From the NCBI GenBank assembly GCA_024760905.1, contig CM045729.1:5445163-5509162 (forward strand): DNA of 64,000 nt. The letters are read 5' to 3'. The DNA comes from Plotosus lineatus (taxonomy: Eukaryota > Chordata > Actinopteri > Siluriformes > Plotosidae). The notes below the pieces were generated by a model that saw only the letters and a list, made by a program, of their open reading frames with translations, searched no databases and was not told where the DNA came from. Every line of letters starts with the position of its first letter. Positions within the stretch are counted from its first letter, which is position 1. Below, piece by piece: positions 21,060 to 33,094 of the stretch. A program made the translations under genes and the position numbers.

Positions 21060-24000
21060 CATCAGCTTTCATTCGCAGCATCAGCTTTCACTCGCAGCAT
21101 CAGCTTTCACTCGCAGCATCAGCTTTTCGCTCGCAGCATCAGCTTTCACTCGCAGCATCAGCTTTCACTCTCGCAACATCAGCTTTCACTCTCGCAACAT
21201 CAGCTTTCACTCTCGCAACATCAGCTTTCACTCTCGCAACATCAGCTTTCACTCGCAACATCAGCTTTCACTCGCAACATCATCTTTCACTCGCAACATC
21301 AGCTTTCACTCGCAGCATCAGCTTTCACTCGCAACATCAGCTTTCACTCGCAGCATCAGCTTTCACTCGCAGCGTTAGCTTTTCACTGGCAGCATCAGCT
21401 TTCACTCGCAGCATCAGCTTTCACTCTCGCAACATCAGCTTTCACTCTCGCAACATCAGCTTTCACTCTCGCAACATCAGCTTTTACTCGCAACATCAGC
21501 TTTCACTCGCAGCATCAGCTTTCACTCGCAACATCACCTTTCACTCGCAACATCACCTTTCAGTCGCAACATCAGCTTTCACTCGCAACATCAGCTTTCA
21601 CTCGCAACATCAGCTTTCACTCGCAACATCAGCTTTCACTCTCGCAACATCAGCTTTCACTCTCGCAACATCAGCTTTCACTCTCGCAACATCAGCTTTC
21701 ACTCGCAACATCAGCTTTCACTCACAACATCAGCTTTCACTCGCAACTTTAGCTTTCACTCGCAACATCAGCTTTCACTCGCACAACATCAGCTTTCATT
21801 CGCAGCATCAGCTTTCACTCGCAGCATCAGCTTTCACTCGCAGCATCAGCTTTCACTCGCAGCATCAGCTTTCACTCGCAACTTCAGCTTTCACTCGCAA
21901 CATCAGCTTTCACTCACAACTTCAGCTTTCACTCTCACAACATCAGCTTTCACTCGCAACATCAGCTTTCACTCGCAACATCAGCTTTCACTCTCGCAAC
22001 ATCAGCTTTCATTCGCAGCATCAGCTTTCACTCGCAGCATCAGCTTTCACTCGCAGCATCAGCTTTTCGCTCGCAGCATCAGCTTTCACTCGCAGCATCA
22101 GCTTTCACTCTCGCAACATCAGCTTTCACTCTCGCAACATCAGCTTTCACTCTCGCAACATCAGCTTTCACTCTCGCAACATCAGCTTTCACTCTCGCAA
22201 CATCAGCTTTCACTCGCAACATCATCTTTCACTCGCAGCATCAGCTTTCACTCGCAGCATCAGCTTTCACTCGCAACATCAGCTTTCACTCGCAGCATCA
22301 GCTTTCACTCGCAGCATCAGCTTTCACTCTCGCAACATCAGCTTTCACTCTCGCAACATCAGCTTTCACTCTCGCAACATCAGCTTTCACTCTCGCAACA
22401 TCAGCTTTTACTCGCAACATCAGCATTCACTCGCAGCATCAGCTTTCACTCGCAGCATCAGCTTTCACTCGCAACATCACCTTTCAGTCGCAACATCAGC
22501 TTTCACTCGCAACATCAGCTTTCACTCGCGACATCAGCTTTCACTCGCGACATCAGCTTTCACTCTCGCAACATCAGCTTTCACTCTCGCAACATCAGCT
22601 TTCACTCGCAACATCAGCTTTCACTCGCAACATCAGCTTTCACTCGCAACTTTAGCTTTCACTCGCAACATCAGCTTTCACTCGCAACATCAGCTTTCAC
22701 TCGCAACTTTAGCTTTCACTCGCAACATCAGCTTTCACTCGCAACATTAGCTTTCACTCGCGCAACATCAGCTTTCACTCGCAGCATCAGCTTTCACTCG
22801 CAGCATCAGCTTTCACTCGCAGCATCAGCTTTCACTCGCAACATCAGCTTTCACTCGCAACATCAGCTTTCACTCGCAACATCAGCTTTCACTCTCGCAA
22901 CGTCAGCTTTCACTCACAATATCAGCTTTCAGTCTCGCAACATCAGCTTTCACTCTCGCAACATCAGCTTTCACTCTCGCAACATCAGCTTTCACTCTCG
23001 CAACATCAGCTTTCACTCGCAACATCAGCTTTCACTCGCAACATCAGCTTTCACTCGCAACTTTAGCTTTCACTCGCAACATCAGCTTTCACTCGCAACA
23101 TCAGCTTTCACTCGCAACTTTAGCTTTCACTCGCAACATCAGCTTTCACTCGCAACATTAGCTTTCACTCGCGCAACATCAGCTTTCACTCGCAGCATCA
23201 GCTTTCACTCGCAGCATCAGCTTTCACTCGCAGCATCAGCTTTCACTCGCAACATCAGCTTTCACTCGCAACATCAGCTTTCACTCGCAACATCAGCTTT
23301 CACTCTCGCAACGTCAGCTTTCACTCACAATATCAGCTTTCAGTCTCGCAACATCAGCTTTCACTCTCGCAACATCAGCTTTCACTCTCGCAACATCAGC
23401 TTTCACTCGCAACATCAGCTTTCACTCGCAACATCAGCTTTCACTCTCGCAACATCAGCTTTCACTCTCGCAATGTCAGCTTTCACTCACAATATCAGCT
23501 TTCAGTCTCGCAACATCAGCTTTCACTCGCAACTTCAGCTTTCACTCGCAATATCAGCTTTCACTCGCAACATCAGCTTTCACTCGCAACATCAGCTTTC
23601 ACTCGCAACATCAGCTTTCACTCTCGCAACATCAGCTTTCACTCTCGCAACGTCAGCTTTCACTCACAATATCAGCTTTCAGTCTCGCAACATCAGCTTT
23701 CACTCGCAACATCAGCTTTCACTCGCAACATCAGCTTTCACTCGCAACATCAGCTTTCACTCTCGCAACGTCAGCTTTCACTCACAATATCAGCTTTCAG
23801 TCTCGCAACATCAGCTTTCACTCGCAACTTCAGCTTTCACTCTCGCAACATCAGCTTTCACTCTCGCAACATCAGCTTTCTCTCACAATATCAGCTTTCA
23901 GTCTCGCAACTTCAGCTTTCACTCGCAACTTCAGCTTTCACTCGCAACATCAGCTTTCACTCGCAACATCAACTTTCACTCGCAACATCAGCTTTCACTC

Positions 24001-24102
24001 GCAACATCAGATTTCACTCGCAACATCAGCTTTCACTTGCAACATCAGCTTTCATTCACAACATCAGCTTTCACTCACAACATCAGCTTTCACTCTCACA
24101 AC
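21060..24102. repeat. 19/21-bp minisatellite array, 3.0 kb
   Basis: The unit is CATCAGCTTTCACTCGCAA (19 bp) or the 21-bp form with an extra TC (CACTCTCGCAA). About 155 units occur. Variants include CAGCATCAG, CACAACATC and AACTTTAGC. Long blocks duplicate: for example the stretch around 22560-22940 recurs around 22940-23320. Open frames of Ser-Phe-His repeats follow from the unit and are not evidence of protein. Confidence 0.95.
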
Positions 24103-24499
24103 TGTTATATATGGAATTTAGAAGTTAATTTCCCCATGAAACCAGTAAAGCACGACAAGGCAAGGCAAAATAATACAGCTTAGAGCTAAACAAAATACAA
24201 ATTAAACACAGCGTCCCATAGTCACCAAGCACCCGCAGCATGGGAAATTCAGAAGTGGCGCGCGCTGGCGGGAAAGGCTTGTAATCCCGCATTTGACAGA
24301 AACAAATGATTAAAATCCTCGCATTGGCTGTGGGTAAACGCGGACGATGGACTTTGGCGATGAAGTCCCGAACGACGAAACTGGGTTGACGTTTCCATGA
24401 TCCGTCTTGGATGAGATGAGATGTGACACTGGTTACAGCACACTCTGAATCTAATAATGTACACCGTTTACACAGTCACATTTATATACATACCCCTAA
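24103..24499 (+). other. Unique DNA separating two arrays
   Basis: Non-repetitive, with several CpGs. No gene or splice-site pair that I can support. Confidence 0.5.
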
Positions 24500-24890
24500 T
24501 GCAACATCAGCTTTCACTTACTACGTCAGTTTTCACACGCAATATGAGCTCTCGCTCTTACAACATTATCTATCTTTCTTGCAACGTCAGCTCTCGCTCG
24601 CGCAACGTCAGCTCTCGCTCGCGCAACGTCAGCTCTCGCTCGCACAACATCAGCTCTCGCTCTTGCAACGTCAGCTCTTGCTCTGGCAATGTCAGCTCTC
24701 GCTCACGCAACGTCAGGTCTTGCTTGTGCAACGTCAGGTCTCACAATGTCAGCTCTTGTTCGCGCAACGTCAGCTTTCACTCGTGCAACATCAGCTTTCG
24801 CTCGCACAATGTCAGCTCTCGCTCTCGCTCTGTCAGCTCTTGCTCTTCCTACGTCAGCTCTTGCTACGTCAGCTTTTGCTAACATAACTT
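24500..24890. repeat. Diverged outlier of the minisatellite
   Basis: About eighteen copies resemble CGTCAGCTCTCGCTCGCGCA, about 21 bp, clearly related to the main array but more diverged and richer in CpG. The transition to non-repeat DNA is gradual (CTTTAGCTTTTG to about 24900). Confidence 0.85.
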
Positions 24891-25275
24891 TAGCTTTTGT
24901 TTGCTACATTAATGTTTACTTACTCAGATTTACATTTGCATACAGATCAACTTACAGTTTATACAACTGTGCATTGAGGGTTAAGGGCTTTGCGCTGACC
25001 TTTGTATCAGAAAGCTCCAGCCTTAACCATCTGAGCCGCGACTGCTTTCTTTCACTGATTAGCGTCAACTCTCACTAGCTTTTACTCACTGTATTACTGT
25101 GCCTATCAGTTGCTACATTAGCTGTTACTCACTTGTTACTGTACAATCCCGTTGCCAAATAAGCATTAACTCGATAGTTCAGTTACAATAGTAAGCTTTA
25201 TATTCCCAATTTTTGTTTACTCACCTTTTATTTAGTTCTTTAATCTAGTTTTTAATTTAAAAATTATTACAAGTT

Positions 25276-25495
25276 CCCCCTGTGCAACTAACTGGGTTAT
25301 CAAAGGCCAGCCGAGTCTCTCACGGTCTGTGGTTGAAAAGACTGACTTTCCTAAAAAGGAGCTGCATATCCATCAGGTTGTTTCTGCACTGTAATGGCCT
25401 GGTGAGCTGTCCAGGGTGTACCCTGCCCTCACCCAGAGTCAGCTGAGATGGGCACGAGCCTCCCTGTGACCCTAATTTGGATTAACCATACTGTC
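25276..25495 (+). mobile_element. SINE fragment, L2-type tail
   Basis: Begins in the body (CTAACTGGGTTATCAAAGG) and ends in the L2-type tail (GATGGGCACGAGCCTCCC, CTAATTTGGATTAACC). The tRNA head is missing. Confidence 0.75.
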
Positions 25496-25590
25496 TCCCT
25501 AGATTAGCTTTCCCCTAAAAACGATTGTGATGATGATGATGATGATGATAATGTTAATAATAATAATAATGTGTATTTGATATGTACTTA

Positions 25591-25936
25591 CAGGGATCCC
25601 TCACTACTTCGCGCTTCAATTCATGCAGCTTTAGTGCATTGTGGGTTTTTTTTTGTTTTGTTTTTTTGTAAATATTCATTGGATTAAAAAATTAGGAAAT
25701 TAAGGAATAATAGGGGGAAATGTGTGTATTTATATTTTATTTACATCTTATGCATTATTTTTGAATATTTAATTGTTATTATAAGCATTTATAGCATTGA
25801 ATATGTATTTATTGATATTATATGCACATATACATGTTCGTATACGTCAGTCGGGCAGGTCGATCCTACTTTGCGGGATTGTGATCGCGAGGGGGGATCT
25901 CGGTCCCAACTAACCGCGGAAAGTGAGGGATTCCTT
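25591..25936. mobile_element. TA-flanked MITE, family A copy 2, inverted
   Basis: Left end CAGGGATCCCTCACTACTTC matches the right end of the copy at 13085-13558. Its right end, read inverted, AAGGAATCCCTCACTTTCCG, matches that copy's left end. TA flanks at 25589-25590 and 25937-25938. Between the two copies lies exon 3. Confidence 0.85.
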
Positions 25937-26029
25937 TATATATTTTTCATGAATGTTTTATCATCTACCTCAGTCCGTGGAAACCGCGAGCGGAGCTCCC
26001 TCTGATGCACTTTAGCCTGGCTTTAACTA

Positions 26030-26318
26030 TGAGGCAGCATGGTGGCGTTGTGATTCGCACGTCTGCCTCACAACAAGAAGGTCCTGGGAGCGAGAATGGG
26101 GACCGCCTCTGCGAGTGCAGTTCTGTGTGGCGTTTTCATGTTCCCCTCGTACTCGTACTCGTAATTGGTCGTTCCCAATTGCCCCTGAGAGGAAGTGCAA
26201 ATGCTTGTATGTGTGTTGCCTTGTGATTGTCTTGTGATCTATTCACTTTCGCCCAGTGTCGTCTGAGATAGGCTCCACCCTCCCTGCAAATAAAATGGCC
26301 TGACAAATGAGTGAGAGT
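26030..26318 (+). repeat. SINE/L2-derived repeat
   Basis: Head GGCAGCATGGTGGCGTTGTG and GTCTGCCTCACAACAAGAAG, body GTGTGGCGTTTTCATGTTCC, tail GTCGTCTGAGATAGGCTCCA. The 3' simple repeat is GACAAATGAGTGAG. Confidence 0.7.
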
Positions 26319-26421
26319 GGGACGGATAATTTGTTCACACTCAGGCTAAATATTGTTTGCCACTCTATGTACACCTTTAGTCGTTAATGTGAAATAAAAA
26401 TGTCTGATCTTGTTTTTGTAG

Positions 26422-26510
26422 AGAACGGCAACGAAGGCGAGGCGAGTCCCTGCGCTCTCAACCTCTCCGAAAAGAAGACCATCAAATGTGAACCTGAGGA
26501 CTCCAGATAG
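26422..26510 (+). CDS. Last exon: C-terminus with LNLS and SUMO motif
   Basis: The acceptor is TTGTTTTTGTAG. The 89-nt exon enters in phase 1 and stops at TAG 26508-26510. It encodes ENGNEGEASPCALNLSEKKT and then IKCEPEDSR. ALNLS is close to a CtBP-binding motif. IKCE is the SUMO consensus (hydrophobic-Lys-x-Glu) and is followed by Pro and acidic residues. Codons are GC-rich compared with the flanking DNA, as for the other exons. Together the four exons give 184 residues. The two corepressor-like motifs plus a SUMO site suggest a nuclear transcriptional repressor, but I cannot name it. Confidence 0.8.
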
Positions 26511-26800
26511 CAGCCCAGACCTCCGTTTCTTTTCTTCTATCCGTCTTTTTTTATTATTATTTCGACTCTGTGATGAACTGTCGTCTGTTCGTGAATACTA
26601 AAGGAGCACAACTACAGTAGAGCCTTAATAACCAACGATGCCTCAGATTTCATTTTTGTCTATTTTCTTTCTTTTGATTTGATTTGATTTTTATTTTTTT
26701 TTATTTTTTATTTTTGCCAAAGCACCTAGAGTCCTTATTTTCTTCCCTGACTAGTTTAGAAGAAATTTGTGTTGTCAGTGACTGTACACACAAAACCCCG

Positions 26801-26850
<50 letters not shown>

Positions 26851-27430
26851 GTCTCTCTCTCTCTCTAATTAGGCGTGGACCATGACGTCCACTGGTTGTA
26901 CATATATTTGTTGAAATGTTGAAAATGTTAAGATGTTATTTAAATACAGTTTGTGTCGTCTGTATGTGTGTGTATGTGTTTGCGTGTATATATCTATATG
27001 AATGCATGTTGTATCACAGACTAATTGTTCCAGACATCAAAGATAAGCACAAACATCATCATTGTTCTTTTCTCGCTGTTATAAAAGATGGTAGAGGTGT
27101 GCATCGAGACTGAAAAAGAAAACCGTGTTTATTAACCATACGTTCACTCTAACAGGGGCCTGTCATCTCGCTTGTGGGCGTGGCCTAGTGAGTTTTATTT
27201 AAATATTGAAGAGAAGGTGTATAGGTTTTATATACAGTTATTACTATTCAACCACAGATTAAACAGCTATCAGTTGTACTCTTTTCCGAATTCTTTTTTT
27301 TCTTTACATATTTAATCAGCGCTTACACACACGAACCGGCCTCGAGCCTCGATTTCCATTAGTTCACTCACTCGGATTCTGATTACTTTCCATGAGTTAC
27401 TGATCCAAATAAATGATTGTATAAGCAATT
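26511..27430 (+). other. Probable 3' UTR
   Basis: The sequence downstream of the stop has no coding potential and includes a (TC)n run at 26803-26868 and a TG-rich stretch near 26950-26990. The best poly(A) signal is AATAAA at 27408-27413. The length, about 0.9 kb, is inferred from that signal only. Confidence 0.5.
27408..27413 (+). terminator. Candidate poly(A) signal AATAAA
   Basis: Canonical hexamer about 900 bp after the stop codon. No strong GU-rich element follows, and further hexamers occur later (about 27676), so the true cleavage site is uncertain. Confidence 0.4.
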
Positions 27431-27445
27431 TTTAGAGTTATACAG

Positions 27446-27925
27446 AAAGCCCCTGTTATTTGCGGGGTTATGTTCCGCCCCCACTCGCGGACCCCAGAAA
27501 TCCACGAATTATTGACGCGGTTTTAAAACCCTATGTATGATATTACATAAACTAAAATATGCTTGTTAAACACATTCTATATCCAGTCTTACTCATTAAT
27601 ACAGTAATAATGCAGTAAAATGTAGTAATGATTAATAAAAACTTTTTAATTTTGTACTGTGATAATATTTATTAATAAATAAAGTGCTTAGGCTTCTTAC
27701 CAGAAGCGAGAGAAGATGCGGAGCATTTGAGTGACATCATAGGGCTTGAATAATCATTAAAAACACACTAAAAGAAAAAAGAAAAAAAAAGTGAATTCAC
27801 AATTCAACCAAGCACGTTGATGACATAGGCACGAAGGAGAAAAAAAAAAAAAGAGGTGTACGCATCATATGTAACCAATCAGCAGGAAGGAGAAACAAAA
27901 GCTCTCAGCCATTGGCTAAATTTGA
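27446..27925. repeat. Possible Tigger-like MITE, one end seen
   Basis: The start (AAGCCCCTGTTATTTGCGGG, GTTCCGCCCCCACTCGCGG) looks like a Tigger/pogo end. I cannot find the matching right end, so the boundary is a guess. Confidence 0.35.
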
Positions 27926-27986
27926 ATCAAGTGCTGGAGATGTCATGATGATGTATAGGTATGATTGGCTGGGGCCGCCACTAATT

Positions 27987-28290
27987 CAGTGCTTCTCAAG
28001 TAGTGGGGCACGCCCCCTCCTGCCCGGGGGTTGGGCGCGTATGACCCTGGGGAACATACTTTTTTGCCATACTGTACTAGAATTAAGTGTTTTTTTTATT
28101 ATTATTATTTAATGCTCTTTTTATTTTTAATATTAATAAAGATACAATGTTATGCAGAGGTGTATTCTTAACAATTTAATAGATAAATAATATTATTTAT
28201 AGTCGCGTGCGGAGTGCTGGGGGGGGGCATGAAATGTTTTTTTTTTCTTCCTAGAGGGGGGGTGTCACAGAAAATAATTGAGAGGCACTG
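27987..28290 (-). mobile_element. hAT-like MITE, solo copy
   Basis: Terminal repeats CAGTGCTTCTCAAG and, from the right, CAGTGCCTCTCAATT. Flanking 8-mers CACTAATT (27979-27986) and CGCTAATT (28291-28298) differ at one base, a typical hAT target duplication. Same family as 8135-8427 and 38457-38737, here at an independent site and with an A/T-rich insert in the middle. Confidence 0.88.
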
Positions 28291-28389
28291 CGCTAATTTA
28301 AAAACATTTTGTTAAATCGCTAGCTTCACGTGTATTGGACCAATGGATTTCTAAAAGAAAGAAGCATGTATTTTATGTAAATGATTGTT

Positions 28390-28835
28390 TCCCTGCTGGA
28401 TTAGCTCTCAGTCATGTTAGCTTCTTGAAAATGTTTTTTTTTTTTCTTGCTAGGCTAGTTTCCATTTATACTGTTAGCTTCTCTAACTGTTGTTTTCCAG
28501 TTCGGTTAGTTTTCGGTTGTGATAATACTCCCACCTCTAACTATTTATTTTTTCTACATTAGCCTTTCCTCACACCGTTAGCATTTCTACATGTTGTAAT
28601 GTTGTTGTTTTTTTTGTTAGCTTTCAGTCGTCTACTTAGCCTCTCGAACTACTGCTCTCTTGATAGATTAGCGTTCACATGTAATGTTAGCTTCTTCATG
28701 GTCTTCTTGCTAGGTTAGCGTTCGGTCATAATGTGAGCTTCTTTCAATTATTTTTGTTTTGTTTTGTTTTCGCTATGTTAGCTTTCATCATACTCTTAGC
28801 TTCTCTAACCACTGGTATCTTGCTAAATTGTTATT
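28390..28835. repeat. Degenerate TTAGCTT-type repeat
   Basis: Words such as GTTAGCTTC, TTAGCTTTC and CTTAGCTTCTC recur every 20-60 bp together with TTGCTAG. The core resembles the unit of the array at 21060-24102. I see no fixed period. Confidence 0.45.
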
Positions 28836-29344
28836 TTAGGATTCATTTGTGTTAGGTTTAATCCGATTTGAGATCATTCTGATTCATCGCTTCGCTTTCT
28901 CACACCTCATACATCCAGGAAAGCTTACGTTCTTCTGTCACTTCATCGCTCGCTGTAGTATGAACGTAGAGTAAACAGGTGTCATGTTTACGCCACCTTT
29001 GCAAGTAAAGTGGCTCAGGGTGGTGTAAATGATTAATGTAGTAATATTTTGGGATTCAACTAAATTAGGAAGAAAACTCACAAGAATAAAACGGTAAAAT
29101 GATGTAAAATTGCAGTAACATGCACACCTCTGATACCAGGTACTGATTACAATCCAACAGACCTGCTCTGTGGGGAAATGCAACGTGTTCTGGAGTGAGT
29201 GAGATAATCACTGAGAGGTGAATGAACTGAGTGTCGCTGCAGCAGCGAACCTTCGTCTGTGTGTGTAATTTAGTGTAAAACGTAAAATACCAAGTGTGTA
29301 GTGAGTAGTAGAGCAATACCAATTAGCTGTTGTTAATATAACGC

Positions 29345-29345
<1 letters not shown>
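28836..29345 (+). other. Non-coding DNA, no feature
   Basis: I see no gene, repeat family or RNA here. Confidence 0.5.
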
Positions 29346-29346
<1 letters not shown>

Positions 29347-29401
<55 letters not shown>

Positions 29402-29594
29402 ACTGTACAGTGTATGGTGTAATAGTATTAGAATTAGTCTTACATTCAGCTGGTGTACTAATGTAACTTATATGCACTCGTGTTGGACTTTAAAATGCAG
29501 TTTTATACAAATTCAAGGTTTTTTTTTTCTTCCATCCCTTTCCAACTGTGCTGTAGGTTTTCCCCACAAACTATCAGGTTTCCCCACAGTCTTT

Positions 29595-29644
<50 letters not shown>

Positions 29645-29672
29645 TGTGTGTGTGTGTGTGTTTGTGTGAGAG

Positions 29673-29726
<54 letters not shown>
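29347..29726. repeat. (GT)n and (GT)n(GA)n microsatellites
   Basis: GT runs at 29347-29398 and 29595-29726; the second is interrupted by GAGA tracts at 29611-29642 and 29668-29677. The DNA between them has no gene. Confidence 0.9.
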
Positions 29727-29727
<1 letters not shown>

Positions 29728-29939
29728 TGGAGTGTGTGTGTTCTAAATGAATACCTCTGTGAGAATAACCGACTGATCCTCATGTCCAGTTGATTTTTAG
29801 TATTTAATTTTTTTTTTTTTTTTGGAGAAATGATCTGTACTCTTTATTTTTATATAATTACTTTATGCAAAATTCTCTTAATTTAAGTGCCATTTTACAA
29901 TCTTTGTTTGTGTATTTGTTTGTTTTTAAAGTGTGTGGC

Positions 29940-30119
29940 AAGGATGATATGGTCATGGCTGAGTGCAAAGTTTGTGCATCCTTATGCATCAGGAAGTGAA
30001 ATCCATCCTCAGCACGGGCGTGTCCGTGAGGCGTTTGCATGTTCTCCCTGTGCTTGTGTGGGTTTCCTCCTACAGTACAAAGACATGCATGTTCAGCTAA
30101 TTGGCTGTTTCAAATTGAT

Positions 30120-30180
<61 letters not shown>

Positions 30181-30265
30181 ATGTGCATGTTGGCCCCTGC
30201 GATGGACTGCCAAGAGTCAGCTGAGATAGTGGCTCCAGCCATCCCGTAACCCAATGAATGAAAGA
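29940..30265 (+). repeat. SINE/L2-derived repeat containing (GT)n
   Basis: Head lost; body GCATGTTCTCCCTGTGCTTG, TGGGTTTCCTCCTACAGTAC and GACATGCATGTTCAG; tail GAGTCAGCTGAGATAG and AATGAATGAA. A GT run of about 27 units (30126-30179) has grown at the internal GTGTG site of the repeat. Confidence 0.75.
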
Positions 30266-30642
30266 CCAAGCACACATACAGAACACAAAGCTTCACCAAT
30301 TCCCAGAATAAACCAAAACATTAAGTGTCATATTTCACAGTGTTAAAGAATCATTTCAAAAATCCCCAGTTTCAGAATTTGTAATAGGATTTGATTTCTA
30401 AAATCATACAGGGTTTTCCTTCTGAAGTCCAATCACTGGGAACAATTATATGAAAATCCACACGTATCTTTTTTGCATAATCCCGCCAACACACACTAAC
30501 CGCAAGGAAAACACCCTGAACACACCCTGTAATCTCCCTGGATGGAGTTTGGAACCTGTTAAAGGCTTTAATCCGTTCATAAATATTTATAAAGGTCTTT
30601 ATAAGTTTTCAAAAAATTCTAATAAAGATAAATAATGTAGTG

Positions 30643-30837
30643 AGAGGCAGCGCAGTGGCTCAGTGGTTAGTCGTCCAACTTGCAGGAGATAAGGTTCAGT
30701 TCCCGGGCTCGGGTCGTTTCTGTGTGGAGTTTAAATGTTCTCCCCGTTATTGCATGGGTTTCTTCTGGTCATTCCAGTTTCCTCCCACAATCTTAAAAGA
30801 TGCAGAGTGGGCTGATGGGCTGTTTCAAATTACCCCT

Positions 30838-30893
<56 letters not shown>

Positions 30894-30965
30894 TGTTGGC
30901 CCTGCAATGGACTGCCAAGCTGTTCAGGGTGTATCAACGATTCACCGCGAGTCGGCTCACTTTTC
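30643..30965 (+). repeat. SINE/L2-derived repeat containing (GT)n
   Basis: A tRNA-like head is visible (GCAGCGCAGTGGCTCAGTGG, GGTTCAGTTCCCGG). The body matches the 29940 copy. A GT run (30841-30886) has expanded at the same internal place. Confidence 0.75.
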
Positions 30966-33041
30966 CATTTTGTCAGTCATCTTGGTGCTGTGGTGCTTTT
31001 AGGAAACTCGGATCGGTTCTGGAGGTTTACTTGCAGATTTAATGTTTTTATTTCACACCAACTAAAAAAGTGAATAATTTTACATTTATAAATCATAAGT
31101 CTTGTTGTAAAGGTGCATCACATACATGAGGAAGATTTGGGTACAGATGAAGAAGAGTCCCAATCTTTGCACAACAGAACGTTCTGTTTAGTCCCCTTAA
31201 CCTTCCTGAAGCATGTAGAACACAAGTACATGTGGGGCTGGGTGGGTGGGGATAAATCATTACTTAAACTGAAAATCTTCAGCATCTTTACAAATGGAAA
31301 AAATACATATACCACATACAGCCTACAAAAACAAAATGATATGCAAAACAGATTCCCTGAACTTTGTTTTCTCGAGAAAAAAAAAAAAAAAAAAAAGAAA
31401 ATAAATAAAATAATGTCAGCAGCTTTTTTTTTTAACTAGATAACCAAAAGGGGCACAATCCTTTGCACGTAGCTGTAATTCAGTAATCTAGGTCATTCAC
31501 AATAAGGTGCATCAGGGTGTCAAAAACCCACAGCCCACATTATACATCTGTAGTCTGTGTAAATTCCTGTGAGCAGTTTTGTGTACAAACGTCTTGTTGA
31601 TTGTAATTAAGATGAAAGGTTAGGGAAAAAAATTAATTCAGTTTTTTTTTTCCCCACAAGGGGGCGAAGGTGAGTGCAATGTGCTAATCATACGGACTTC
31701 GTAAATTGGGTGATCACTCTAGAGGTGCAATAGAAAAGTGACTGATGCAAAAAGATTTTTGGAGGGGAAGCAGGTTGATTTTGTAAAATTAATGTCAAGA
31801 TGTTTTGCAGTGAATATTTTAACATGTAAATACATATATCGTACGAAAGTAGCTAGAAGGTGACACGACAATTTTTGCATCTGGCTTGCGGACATTTTTA
31901 TACAAAAAAGTGAATCTCCCATTTCAAACCAAACGCTTGTTATTCTTAAAACATTTGCTTTCTATTTGCATGTTATTGCCACAAACAAAATGTGATTAAA
32001 ATACAAATTATGACAAAATATACCAAATATGGCGGATGCCAGCAAGTCTCCTCATGGAAGTCTCAAACTAGTCGCAACTTTGTGACATCTGAAAAAATTT
32101 CAGACATGCTTACAATTTTTTTCAACGAGTTCACGAACCAGGCAGCCAAACTGCAAAGCCGTGAATGTTACATGACGGATTTTAGAATGAAAATCAGCAG
32201 CCGCGAATTACCATTCACGTCAGCCGCACCTCGAACGCGATCAACCCCATAGTACTAACACAGTACATCATCAGTATCAGCTACAATTCAGCCGCCTCCG
32301 ATCGATATGTAACTTTGTTCCGAATCTGATCTATCAGTAATTTACGGTTGATATTTAGATAGAAAATTACGAACGATTCAGTTACGAATAAAATACTTAA
32401 GTTTCGATCAATTCGTGAATCGACAGTGTCGCTAGTCAGAAAAATAGCTAATGGTGGGTGAATACTTATGTAGATAGCATGTGTTCACTGTACATTATAT
32501 TAAGGCGTAGAACATATTGTACCATATATTCATTAAAATCATCAATAAATGACATGCTCGTCACATGGTCTAAAGTTTTGGCACCCCTGATGCAGGCGTG
32601 AGTAACGTTTTTCCAATTTTAATCTCACTGCGGTGGCTTACACTCATTTTGCCTTAGTTTGTAACACAAGGATCAAGGTTATGCTAGTATATAAAAAAAA
32701 AAATTAACGGTACTAAATGATACCATTTCTTGTGATCTTGGTTTGTTGCTACTTTTAGTAGTTTTTTAATCATCAGTGTGTGTAAAGTGAATCCGCTTGA
32801 AAAGTTGATTAGAGGTGCGATCATATGCATGTTTGTATTTTTGTCGAAAAGTGTATACGTTACATACTGTTAGTATCATGCCGACGCGGAAAGATACACT
32901 TAGTACCCTTTGATTCCTGATCTAGGTCCAGATGATCAGTGTATATTTTTATTGATGTGTTTTTACCCATCATGCATTCAGGCCCGGTGTTTAAATTTTT
33001 TTCGCTGGTTGTGCCTGGTAGCTTCTTTCATTCAATCTTAT

Positions 33042-33094
<53 letters not shown>

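Noticed and set aside
15890..24102. CRISPR array
   Set aside because: Units are contiguous with no unique spacers, and the DNA is eukaryotic.
21000..24183. Ser-Phe-His repeat open frames
   Set aside because: A by-product of the 19/21-bp unit. The frame changes with every 19-bp unit and no splice sites support translation.
31719..31922. 67-codon minus-strand frame in the repeat-poor segment
   Set aside because: No recognisable motif or codon bias; consistent with chance.
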